Source: Galbula dea (taxonomy: Eukaryota; Chordata; Aves; Piciformes; Galbulidae). From it: a stretch of DNA of 64,000 nucleotides. Positions 12,901-24,500 of this stretch are shown piece by piece. The stretch spans positions 310,001 to 374,000 of the forward strand of contig VWZX01010107.1 in NCBI GenBank assembly GCA_013399015.1. Reading direction: 5' to 3'. Both the position numbers and the translations under genes were made by a program. Numbering within the stretch: the stretch's first letter is position 1; every line of letters begins with the position of its first letter. The notes under the pieces were generated by a model. It saw only the letters and a program-made list of their open reading frames with translations, was not told the origin of the DNA and searched no databases.

Positions 12901-15900
12901 GAATTTTTGCCTAGGCATTGAAGACTATTTTGAATTCTCTGCAGTTTGCAAATTGTACTGAACAGTTGTCAGATTTCTGCATAATGCATTTCAGTCAAGA
13001 CTCCAGAAGAGGCTCATTTGTAAGTATTTTGCAGGAGATGCTTTCCTGACAGGAATGAAATGTTAAATGGTAATCTTTCCTTTTATAGTGTTTTATTATA
13101 AACTCTATGAAAACATGCTTTTAGGAAAATAAGGTGATATATCCAGAAGAAACTTTGGTCCATCCTTATGTAATAGTCTGAGCATTAGTAATTTAATTTT
13201 TTTAATCCAAATTTGAAGCTACTAATTAACATTCTAATCTCATTTCCAGAAAATATTGGGTTTTGATACAAGCTTTATTCTTCCTCAACATTTGATGGGG
13301 AATATATTTGTAAGAAACATGACTCTTGTGTTTTGACAATCACTGTGTATTACAGTATAGTAACATGAGGTTTTGTTTCTTTGCTAGTAAGAAAGGCAAC
13401 TTGGTAAAAATCTTCAGCCACTCGGGTACATAACTTAGAACACAACCCACACAATCCATTCTTTGCTTGATAACCTTTTGCCTTACTATGCAGTATGTTC
13501 TATTTCTACACTTTGTATAAATTACACATAAATCCTTTAGTCACATAAATTTTGATATCAGTTTTGTGATGGATTTGAGCCTTTTTTTAATTTAAGAGGC
13601 CATGCAAAGAAACAGGACAGTAAATGACTGTGCGAAAACCATGGATAGCTATGTGCTATTTCAAAGTACTGCGTGCCACATACAGACAGAAAACGTGCAG
13701 CAATTACACTTGTCTTTTTGAGGGAAGGCTCACTTCAAAAAATGTTTCTTCCAAAATAGGCTACTGGAATATTCAGTCAGGCATATAACCTCTGAACTAT
13801 TCCTACAAATCATGGTGCATGCAAAGGTTAATACTCATAGATGTGCATCAAATACCGTAATACAGAAGATGCTTCGCAAATGCTATAAAGAAGCTAATTA
13901 AAACAACAGCCATTTTTGCAACCCAGTCAAACTGATGGAGCTGGAGGTTACAAAATGAAAAGACTACGGTAGGCTTCAATTCACATAAATCTGGCTGGTT
14001 TACTCCTGAGGTTGTTTTCCCACTTCAGTGTTCAGTAATGCGTATGCAATATGAACATACTTTCCTTAGAGTCTTTATGTGCTTTTTGGTGGTGTAAACT
14101 GTGTATAGCTCAGAAAATAAAAGTACCAACCTTCTACATAACAGTAATTGCAAGGTAATCAGTTATATAAAGACAATGCCTACTAACACAATCCCAAACA
14201 TCACTGTGATTTGAATCCATAAATATGGAGGAAGGAAATGTTTAATACCCCACTTTGAGAAGAAAACAATGGTATGTATGGTCTGCATTTCTTTGCCACA
14301 AAGGCAAGCTTCAGGAACTGTATTCCTCTGCTACATAGGAATATATTTTAGAAAAATTGCAGTGTTTCAAAACTTCTTAGTATGTAGTAATCCACCATAT
14401 CAGATAGAAACTCTAATTTACAGACATGACGTAAGCTCCGGCTTAGAATACTATTTTAAAATCAGAACATGCACTCCTGTATCAATTGGAGTGCCAAAAA
14501 GTAACTGGTTTTCCTGAAAGAAGCATTTTGTTTGATGTCAACAGTCAGTTTATTTGGCATACAGTTCAGACGTTCATTTCATTAATTGTCAAGTGTGCTA
14601 GCGAAAGATTAGCACCATCTCCTGCTGTCCTTTGATTGCATAAAGTTGATAGTTACTCTTCACTGTTTTGCTTTTGCAGGAAACAATCAAGAAAGCAAGT
14701 CTAAAAAGTTTCATTTACCTTCCCTAAAATGTATTAGAAGCAAAGATAAAGCTCTTTAGGTTTCCTACTTAACTTCTGAAGACCTGAAAACTAAGTATGA
14801 ATTTGAACCTGTCCAGTGGCATGTAAGACACAATCAAGTTTTGAGGTGTTTGTGCTTCAGAAGTAGGAGTCTTTGTAGTCTTTTGCTTCAGTGCTCATCT
14901 GTAAAGCAACTCCTATCACACTCAGTATGCTGGATTCTAACATTCACATGGAATTCTGCAGGTAAGAATCAGTAAACAAAACTAGAAAAGTTAATTATAA
15001 TATGGAAGCACGGCAAGTTAGAATATAGTCTACACAATGTGACACAATGTCATGAATAGATACATCACCCACACAGTTTGGAATGCATGGCTAAAGAACC
15101 CAGTCCCAAACACAAAAGTGCCTAATGACAATATGGAGATTCTATAGTCACATATTTCAAAAAATGTATGTCAGTGGAAGGCAATTAATTTCATATCTAG
15201 TGAAAAGATACAGTTGGAGTTTTACTACCCGGTGCTAGTCTACCATTTCTGTGGACATCTAGATGAAGAGCAAGCTATTGAGTAGATTGACAGGCATGTA
15301 ATTTAAAAGTTAATTTTATTTACAGCCTCAGACAGCAGCATATGATCAACTACTATAACCTTTTTGAAATAACCTGTTTTCACACTTTTCTAGCAAAACA
15401 CTGATATTTTATTCATAAAATTTTAAAACAAAAAGAAATCCAAATGAACTGTGAAACTTGTTTCAGGGGGGAAAAAGAGAGTTCTAGAGTCCTTATAAAT
15501 GACAAAGTGACAAAGTGAAACTGTTGGAGAGATGCTTGAAACTACATTGCCACCTGCTGTCTCAAACAACAGTCTGGAGACAAGTCTGGTTGGTGTATCA
15601 TTTAAAATTCTGCAATTATAATAGAAATATTTTAATTTGTGAAATCCATTGAGAAGCAGGGGATGAAATATAATTTTAAAATTGTTAAGAATGATTCAGT
15701 GCTAATTCTCCCTTTCTTTCGATTGGCCATGATTAGTCCAGAAAAAAAAAGTAATTCCAAAGAAAGTCACCAGTGAAGACTGAGAAACTAGTCATGCCTT
15801 GCTCATCATTTATTGAAACTCTTATCAGACTGTGACCAGATACATGCACTTGGGATTAAATCAGGTGCACAAGAGTCATGAAAGTAAAGAGCCATTTATT

Positions 15901-17689
15901 ACAGACAGTGTTTTGAGAGATTGTGGATCCTGCAAGATGACTAGGAGGAAAAAAATGATTCATTCTTCAGTATCTCCTCTACAAAAAAGGTGAATGTCTA
16001 CAGGTAACTAGGATTTAGTCTCTCTATGGTAATGCTACATTTCAATGAACTAAGTTCTGGGAGATATAGGATGATGAAAGAAATAAAGTAAGGCCAAGGG
16101 GGTTTTAACACCTTACTTTGAGTGTTTTGAGGGAACTAAACAGAACATAAGTTAATTGGTATACAAACACTGTTAGATTCACTAGAAGAAATCATGAATA
16201 CTAACAGACTCCATTAAAAAAAAAAAAAAGATTAAAAGATGTACATTGAAAGATCAGACACATGAATACTAACTAACTCAAAATATCCAGAAAAACACCC
16301 AAAACACTAGTAGACCATTAAAGTAAAAAAAAATATATATATAAAAGCAGAAAATGCTTAATTAAAAGGGAAAAGCTTAAAGCACTATTTCTGTGACTGG
16401 GTTAGTAACTATGAAAATAAAAAGCAAAAAGTTGCTGTATAAGACACTAAAAAAATTGCTATTCCTGGACAAGTATATAAGGAGACACTTGATGCCCATT
16501 TGAAACATTTCACCCAAATTAAACAGACAATGCCTTTCTTGAAGTATAACAACCCAATTTCAATGTTGTTGTTGGAAAGCATTTTTCAATGGACTTTGAT
16601 AGGCTTGTGTTCTTTTGTTTTACCTCACTTTTATCAAATTTTAATTCCTGCACTTAGCAAAGATCCTACAATATATCAGCTACGCAAACATTCAGAGTTT
16701 CTTCTTGATGACATCCAGGTTGATTCAGAGTAAGAGAATTAAAGACAAAAATGGCTACCTTATATCAACAATGTATCTTGCTCTGTGCTTCACAGGACTT
16801 CAATATAGTGCATTACTGAGAAAAAAATCTAGGTTTTCTCTCCTTTCCTTCTTTGTTTTAGTTCCTAAAAGAAAGTTTCAAAGACTCATTAACTGATGCA
16901 TCTATCAATAAATACCATATGAACAGCTACGAAGCAGTATTTGAAAAAGACACAGTTTTGTCTGATGACTGATGTTAATTTCATATAAAGACAAAGCAGT
17001 TTAGACAGTACAGCAAAGAGCAGGTTTTGTGTAGACATTAAACTCAACCTCATAGTCTGTTTCTCTATTATTGCTTATTTGGGTTTTTCTGTAGTCTTAA
17101 AAGGACAAAACTACTGTCAGCTGGAATAAGCACTAGATGATCTGCCCCTATATACACGGCACCTTTGGCCAAATAAAATTAACTACATGTAGAAGGAACA
17201 CTATACCAGGCAAGTCTTAAGGTCTTAATGTCTTTTGAAATGAAGGATTTTGGTAAGCACTTGAGTCTTAAGTGTGAGCTTAAGTGTCATCTTGAATAGT
17301 AAAAGATCTAAATGGGCTCTGAAGCTTTTTACTGAATCTGACTCTAACACAGCCTCATCCTCCTAACTTAAGTCAGAGATGTTTTTCTTACAAAAGAGGC
17401 AAAATGTAGATTCATTTAATTTGCACGTTCACATGTCCCGTTATCCAAAAAACGATACCTATACAACACCAGACTAAGTGGTCTTTAATAGCGACCTCCC
17501 AAAAGCTTCTCAAGAACACCCCAGATGGACCATGAATACCCAACCACCACCTAGGGCATGCTTTGGGAAACCCACCAAATACAGTGACGATCGCCAACGG
17601 CTGGATCACAAAGTTCAACAGGACTATCATGCTGAAACCGCTAAAGCAGCCCACAGTAAAGCAAGCCCCAAAGAGTCTACCGAACAGAA
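3972..17689. other. AT-rich intergenic region, no recognised gene
   Basis: About 13.7 kb without a supported coding exon. It holds a tandem duplication at 7678-7820, scattered homopolymer A and T runs, and isolated donor-like sites on the minus strand (for example near 4885, 6406 and 9297) whose reading frames are short or closed. In human the ERC2 gene lies on this side of CCDC66; no ERC2 exon could be recognised here. Confidence 0.5.
7678..7820. repeat. tandem duplication, two copies of about 71 bp
   Basis: Copy 1 is 7678-7748 and copy 2 is 7749-7820. Both run from tataaatatgtag through ctcttttccagttgga to caaatgttcat, with only a few differences and a changed T-run length, so the duplication is fairly recent. 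Confidence 0.93.
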
Positions 17690-17922
17690 CCGCCCGTTGA
17701 AGACAACAGAAGGATGACACCCGCCCCTCGAGGCTATCCCGGCCGACTCTTGCCCTCCTCAGCTACTCGCCGCTTCCCATCTCTCCTGCATAGCACCAGC
17801 TCCCTTTACAGCACTAGCACACCCAGCGAGCAGTGAAGCTTCTCAACGCCTTGACCGGACCGAACGCCTGCCGCCGCCAGCCATTTCTTCCCCATCTCCA
17901 GCCACACCCACCTCTTCCCTAC

Positions 17923-18459
17923 CTTGTGTGCTTTGTTAAAACCGCACTACAAAAACCAAGCAAGCAAGCAAACAAACAAAAACAAACAAACAAAAAAACC
18001 CACTGAAACTTTGAAAAAAAAAGAAAGAAAGAAAAAAGGCGAGCGAGAACCCCCCTGTCCTCCAGCGAGAGTAGCCGCTGCAGAGGCAGCGGCCAGGTAG
18101 GACGGCGGAGAGTCAGGCGCCTGCCCTTCCCCCCACCGGCTAAGAGCACTCATCTTCCCTCTCCCACCCCCAGTCTCTCCTCTCTCTGCAGCCACTGAAC
18201 GCCGGGGATAATCCCCCAAGAACTGCTCTGCACCCTCAGCGAAGCCGCCGGCAATACGGACCGGATTTGCTCGAAGCCTCCCAGGTGTGGGACTCCATTC
18301 CCCACAAGGCCTCTCTGTGCAAGACTCCTCAGTGTGCGGGGAGGCCATTGGCAAAGCCGCGCTCCGCAGGAAGCCTATCGCCTCCCGGCTCCTTGTGCGG
18401 GGCCGGCAACAGGCGTACATTGAGGGACAGAGAGCGGGATCGGTGAGCGCTTCTGCCAT
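17923..18459 (-). other. possible first exon of a divergent transcript
   Basis: On the minus strand, CACACAAG|gtaggg at 17923 is a good donor leading out of the CpG island. The longest open frame here (170 codons, 18459 to 17947) is compositionally GC-driven, ends in a Phe-rich run from a simple repeat, and stops before the donor, so it is probably not a protein. A non-coding divergent RNA, or a 5' UTR exon of a leftward gene, would fit. The right limit is arbitrary. Confidence 0.25.
17953..18037. repeat. simple repeats (AAGC)n / (AAAC)n and A-rich tract
   Basis: Imperfect tetranucleotide repeats (aagcaagcaag, then aacaaacaaa) followed by an A tract with GAAA units, set in the GC-rich promoter region. 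Purine-rich on the + strand. Confidence 0.8.
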
Positions 18460-18504
18460 ACCTTTGCTCAGCCTCCGCCTTTCCGCTTAGAGCCGGACAG
18501 AGCC

Positions 18505-18515
18505 ATGAACCTGGG
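18505..18515 (+). CDS. CCDC66: CCDC66 coding exon 1
   Basis: Encodes only M-N-L and two bases of a split Gly codon before the donor GG|gtaagg. The tiny first coding exon lies inside the CpG island. The start context has G at -3. The MNLG start is typical of the family. Confidence 0.9.
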
Positions 18516-21500
18516 GTAAGGAGGGGGAGGAAGAAGGGACTCGCCCGGCTGGTAGCGAGAGCCAGTCCCGCCGGCTGGGACGCGGCCCTCTCCGGGGAGG
18601 ATCTACTGCCCGGAGGGGAGCCCCGCGGCCCGCCAGTACGAACGCGCTTAGTGCCTCACGGCCGCGACGAAGGGAACTAAGAGACCCTTGTCTTGGGAGG
18701 GCTACAGGGAGGGCTCTGGAAGGCGACTTAGGGGGATGAGGTGTACGAAACGCCGCGTTTCGCAGTGCGAGAGGACCACCGCGCCGGCAGGGAGCTGGGG
18801 GGAGGGGTGAAACACGGACACGGCGAGCGGGTGACCGCGGCAGAACCCGGGCTCGAACCCCTCCCGCGGTCCCACCGCCTTCTGCCGTTCACTGTGTCCA
18901 GCCCCACCGCCTCTGCCGCCACAAGCACCGACAAAGAATAGGTGCTGGGCTCGGCTTAGCTGCCGTATGCTGTTTGAACGTCTAGAGTTACAGCTTCAGG
19001 CACTTCTGTGCTGCCCTGGTAATTAAAAAGTGGCGTGCGTTCTTTATATGTGTTAGATTTCTAAACTATTTTTTAATGAAAGACAGCTTGAATGTAAGGG
19101 TTCTTTTGAACATTAACCTTCATACTAGATTTTCTCCAATTAATGCATGGAAGAAAGACAAGTGCTTGGGTACTTTACAGTCACATACCTAAATATTGCC
19201 AGCTTTTAAAAAGCATATATAATAACGTCTCTTCCACTTTAAAATGTGGACTGTTTTGCATGGAAGCACAATTAAAGACTCCTTTCAGAATACAGCTCGT
19301 CTTTGCAATCAGCACTGTCATTCAGGGATTTGCTTTGCATTTTTTGTAGCACACAGTTTATATTGTTGGATTATTAAATTATTGAGGCAGGCATGTTGCT
19401 ATGTAGAACAACAGAGTCTTCAGCATGTACATTTGCTTTGTAGCACAGAAATCCAAATTTTCCAGTATCAATAATAAATTATACCCTCTTGAAGTTATTT
19501 CTTTGTATTAAGTAATTTCTCACAAACATAGAAAGCCTGGGGTATGAGGGACCATCTGGGCTAACAGTAAATGCAGTGTTATAATTAAGTGCAGTTGTCC
19601 ATGTTAATAATGTAAGATTCCCCTCTCTCATTTTGCAGTGATGGACTGAAGCTTGAAACTGAAGTGCTGGATGGAAAGCCTAGGCTAATTTTAGCTTCTT
19701 CTGGTATTTTTTTAATCATTTATCTCAAGTAATCTTAAAAGCTTTTTGAAGATAAACCTAAGATCCAAGTAATATGAAGCACAGCTTTATTGAAATATTT
19801 TTCAGATAAGGAGAAATATTTGTGCATTTTTATTCACAAGTCCTTTTACCAGCTTGATAATAAACTTCTGAATAGTCTGACCATTGGTGAACAACTGGCA
19901 AATAGTCTTGACTCTTTACACTTTCTTGTCTCTCCATTCATAAAAGTAAAGGTCTATCACATTGACTTTATAGCACATGAGTTACCAAGGAAAAAGAGGC
20001 TTAATAACTCTCTGCTTAATTGACATAGAATTACATTATTATAGTCACATTTAAGCAGCTTTACTATTTGACAGTTGATGTTTATGATTTTCAATAAGCA
20101 GTTTATTTATGCCAGATCTCATTACTACCATCTGAAATAGACTTTTCCACTTTTGTGATTTCTCAGACATACATTTCCCTAAAAACACTAGTCCCTAACT
20201 GTTCTATGTAGCAGTCAGGTTACAGAAATTCTCTGCTTAATGCCCTCTAAATTAAATTTCATTTTCCCCATTTACCAGACAGGTGCCTAATGAGCTATTA
20301 CAGGGTATTTTGAATCAGTGAGGAATACTACTATACTGGAAACAAAACCTTGCGACACCTCTGAAACAGAAGTGCTGCAGCTTTCACTTTTTACAGCATC
20401 CCTGGCTTGATGGGGCCACTGTATGTTGCAGAGTGCTCTAAAATAAAGAATTACCTTTGACTTTGAATTAGCCTTGAAGAGGCAGTCTTCTCCAGGAATT
20501 AACATGTTTATACAACAGCTATAAACAGTGCTTCCTTGAATTGTGTCAAAAATTGCATCAAATTGTATTATTTCCAAAACTCAGTTTTCTGCACTGTCAA
20601 ATACTGCTCACAGCCTTAGAGGCTAAAGTGGGATTATTCTGTAGTAGCTTAAGCTGCTGCTCAATACAGTAGTTTCTGTCTTACCAAGGGGAAAAAACGA
20701 AAAACCAACAACAACCCATAAGCACCATTTTGGAGTTCCACATTATGTATCTCCCCACAACAGGCAAAGACCCTATATATGTTTCTTTCCTCTTTCCACA
20801 GAGAAGTTGAGTTTGCATAGCATGTAGTATTTCACTTTATTTCATTTCTGAATAGCCAGAAAGAAGTCAAAAAGTGACTTTTACCTACTCAGATCTGAGA
20901 GCTGAATGCCTGAGAACCCAGCAATAAATGTGGTTTCAGTTTACTACTGAAATTCTATCCAGATGGTTCAGGATTTAATGCCTGTCTCTGCAGGACAACA
21001 ATTCAACATGTTCACAAGTTTTAAAATGATCATCTAGGTTGGAAACTATTAATAGCGTGGTTTTGCAAAGTTTAATAACAGTTAGCATTCTTCAGTGTCT
21101 TGAATTGCTAATGCAAAAAAGGGTATAGCTGCTACCAGTGCAAAATGTCCAACAACCACTGCCAGGGCAGTAATGGCATAGTGCAGCTGAAGAAACTTTG
21201 TTTCCAACAGATGTGTTCAACTAAAATATTATTCCCACTATTTTATCCTCCTTTTCCATTAGCCATATGTGCAGGATTTCTTGTGTTGAGTACCACATTC
21301 CCTCTATGAATATTATACTATTCTATATTACTATTATATTAAATATAGTACTTACTATTTTTGAGATCACTATGCATCCTCTAGGAGTGTTTCAGAGCAT
21401 AGGTAAGGGGAACAATAATGGATGGCATGATTATGCAAGTATGGTTTCTTTAGGGTGTCAGCTATGGTGACAGATAACATCATGTAGTAAGATGGGTTTG

Positions 21501-24500
21501 GGTGCAGGGACTGTCCTGGAAGGATGTGAAACAGAAAGCAAACTGAAAAAATCACAATAAACAACTAATTAAGAATAAGCCAGTACCACAGGGCTCTCAT
21601 AAACAGAATGAATAGCAGGGGAGGATCAGACTGGCACAATCATTTTATTAGCTCTATATACTGAACAGAATATATCTGATTTTTTTCCAACATACTTCTG
21701 AAGTCTGTATACTGAAATGAAAAAAAAAAGTAATACGTTATTCTATATGTTACGGGGAAAGTACTTCCCCTCTGCCTTAAAAAAGTCAGATCAATATAAC
21801 AGTTTTCTAATTTCTCAAGATGGTTTTTCAGTAGAAAGTTATTGAATACTCCTCATATGTTTATGTTTGTTTCCCAGGAGATAAATTAAAGCCTGCAATG
21901 AAGGTAAGCAAAAAAATTACTTTTTTGGTTAGAGCACACAAATTAACTACTTAATTTGTTAATACAGAAATTTGAGAACAGATTGGAACTAAATACTTGT
22001 AATCAATCTTATGAAAGATAAATATGTACTTATCTGTCCCTTCTATCTTGAGATATTCCATCATTCTATGATTTCTCAGGTTCGTAACAGCTATTAGAAA
22101 AGGATTAATTAAAAGTTCAAGGACTACTTTTACCTTTGCAAAATGCTTTAATTTACTTTGCCAAGAAGTAAATCATTCTATTTCAGAGACCTTAAAGGGA
22201 TTCTGGTAAAACAGGGATCTGAAGTGTATTTAAGTAATATAGGTTATCTCTGAGTAAATTGGAATGCAGTGGGTTGTGGAAGAAAGGAAAGCAGATAAAG
22301 GTCTAAATACATAGGAGGTGATTACAAGTGTACCTCAAGGACCTTGAGAAGGATAAAACTTTAGTATAGAATGGAAAAATCAAGACTGAAATAATATTGG
22401 CTGTATGGTGAAACCATATACCTGTTTGAAGCCAGGCTTCAAAAAAACCAAAGAAAAGCAGAATTGATGTTTATTAAAGCTTTTAAATGTTATGCTACAT
22501 GAAGTTATTTTTCATAGTGTCATTTTAAATATTCAAATTTACATGCTCTATTCTCTTCCAAGGTTTTCCTGGTACTTGTGAGGATAGTTCATTAATTGAT
22601 ACTGACTTATGTTTCTATTGATGTAATAAAGAGGGGGGAAAAAATGACGCTTGTTGCTTCAATCTTGTTCGTGTTCGTAACCCATACAATTTTATTTCCT
22701 TACTTAATACATGGTGAAATCTTACTGCTTTAACAGATGGATAATAAAGCCAGAGCACCTAAACAGGCATTGAGAACAAGGCATACTGGGCATGTGCTGA
22801 GGTCAACACAAAATGCTTGTATCAAGCAGGAAATCTTCACAAAACCAAGGAGTGAATCAAGCTTATCAATGACAAAAGGTGAAAAACTGCAAGTTACTGA
22901 ACACTTCTCACGTGAAGCCACAACTAAAGATCACTCTTTGATTTTCCAAAGAGGTAACACAAACAGATATCCTGATTCAGAGGATCCTAGTGTTGTTAAA
23001 AAAAGCAAACAGAAACCTCAAAGCACACATCTGTCAGCTGAAGACCTAAGAAGTTTTGCGTGTTTAACACAAGAACAGCTGCAGCAGATTTTGATGACTG
23101 TAAAAGAAAGAAGTAGAAGCATCTCTCGGACTCAAAATGAAAAGCAAGAAGAAATGGGTAAGATACTGATAGCTGAATAAGGTAGTCTCATGGAAAGGGA
23201 ACAGAAGGTGAAAACTTAATTTTGATTCCACAATTTAAATTTAGTTGCAAGCTGCAGAGATGTTACATTTACATTTAATAGTCTTAGACAAAATAGTGTA
23301 TGCTATTACGGTTGTGAAATTGCCTGTTACTATTACAAACCAAGCATTTGATAATTTTAACAGTTGAACCTAAGGATTGCTTGATAGTATTCCAGTACTT
23401 GGAAAAGCAAAACAAGCAGCAATTCTGTCAATATTTCATTCAAATAAAGAATCATTTTGCACTGGGGAAAAAAAACTAGTGGAGCTGCACTGCACCATTA
23501 CCATTAGGAGTCTGAAAACCAACAAACCCACCAGTACCTCAAAGAGACAGGCCCTTCTGGTTTTGTGAAGAGTTCAAGCCTTGCTATGTGACTCAAGAGC
23601 AGAAGTGCCATTTTCCTCTGGTCCAGATTGCCTAACTGTAATATTATTGTTGAGTAGTTTGGTGTTTTTTCATTTCTTTTGCTCAGAAGCATAAGAACTA
23701 TTGTGTATCCTCCTGTATTACATGTTACTTCTTTTTGTTTACCTATGGAGGTGTTCAGCTCTTTGCTATTAAAAATAAACCACTACAATTAAGGAGAGTG
23801 TTAAAGTCAGAATAAGGGTTTACTGTGAGTCTAGCATTCTAAAGCTACCCTGCAAAGGTGTAACTTACATGTCTTAACTATACCAGCAGGGCTGAAAACA
23901 GTTCTGTTAAATAGTGGGGAATTTGCAAATTTCTGCTGTTCTCAAAGTATTTACTCAACACTGAAGAAAGTTTAGAGGGCCTATGTATATTTATATGCTT
24001 TTTATATATATTCATATTCTACTACAGCTATTCATGAGGCATCTGAGGAAAACATGATAGCGTCGCTTCAAAAAGCTTGTGAGGTTTCATCTGTTCCAGA
24101 TGAAGCTACCTCTGATTCGAGCAGGAAACAAGAAGCGTATCCACAGCCAGGACAGAAAGTTCCGTACGTAGATCTGGGTTACTGTCTACAGAAACTGTGT
24201 AGCAATAAGGATCTGTATTGTAGTTCTAAATCACAGTAAAAATCTTTGTAAATACTAATTTAAAAGTTACCTTTAAAATTAACAGATTTGGATTTTTGGT
24301 AAAATATTTTTTTTTCCCTTCTTTTCTTTAGAAAGGAATCATGGAAACCTGCTGACATGTTTAGTACTCTGGGTGAAAGAGAAGGAGAGAAAGCCTTACT
24401 AGAATTTAGGAAGACCCAATGGAAGAAGGAATTAGGTACTTAAGATATGCAGATTATATTTTTTATTAATTTATTACACTCAGGATGCAAGAAGTTTTGT

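Larger units (their letters stand above)
17690..18960. promoter_or_regulatory. CpG island and CCDC66 promoter
   Basis: The only strongly GC- and CpG-rich stretch of the window, ending just after CCDC66 coding exon 1 at 18505. It has no obvious TATA box near the ATG and carries an inverted CCAAT box (ATTGG at 18347-18351). This is the expected promoter of a widely expressed gene. A good splice donor on the opposite strand at 17923 suggests it may also fire leftward. Limits are judged by eye. Confidence 0.75.

Noticed and set aside
1..17689. ERC2, expected here by synteny
   Set aside because: No ERC2 motif was found on either strand; the gene is presumably further left.
17947..18459. 170-codon minus-strand frame in the CpG island
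   Set aside because: Frames stay open in GC-rich DNA by chance. It runs into a simple repeat and stops before the only good donor.
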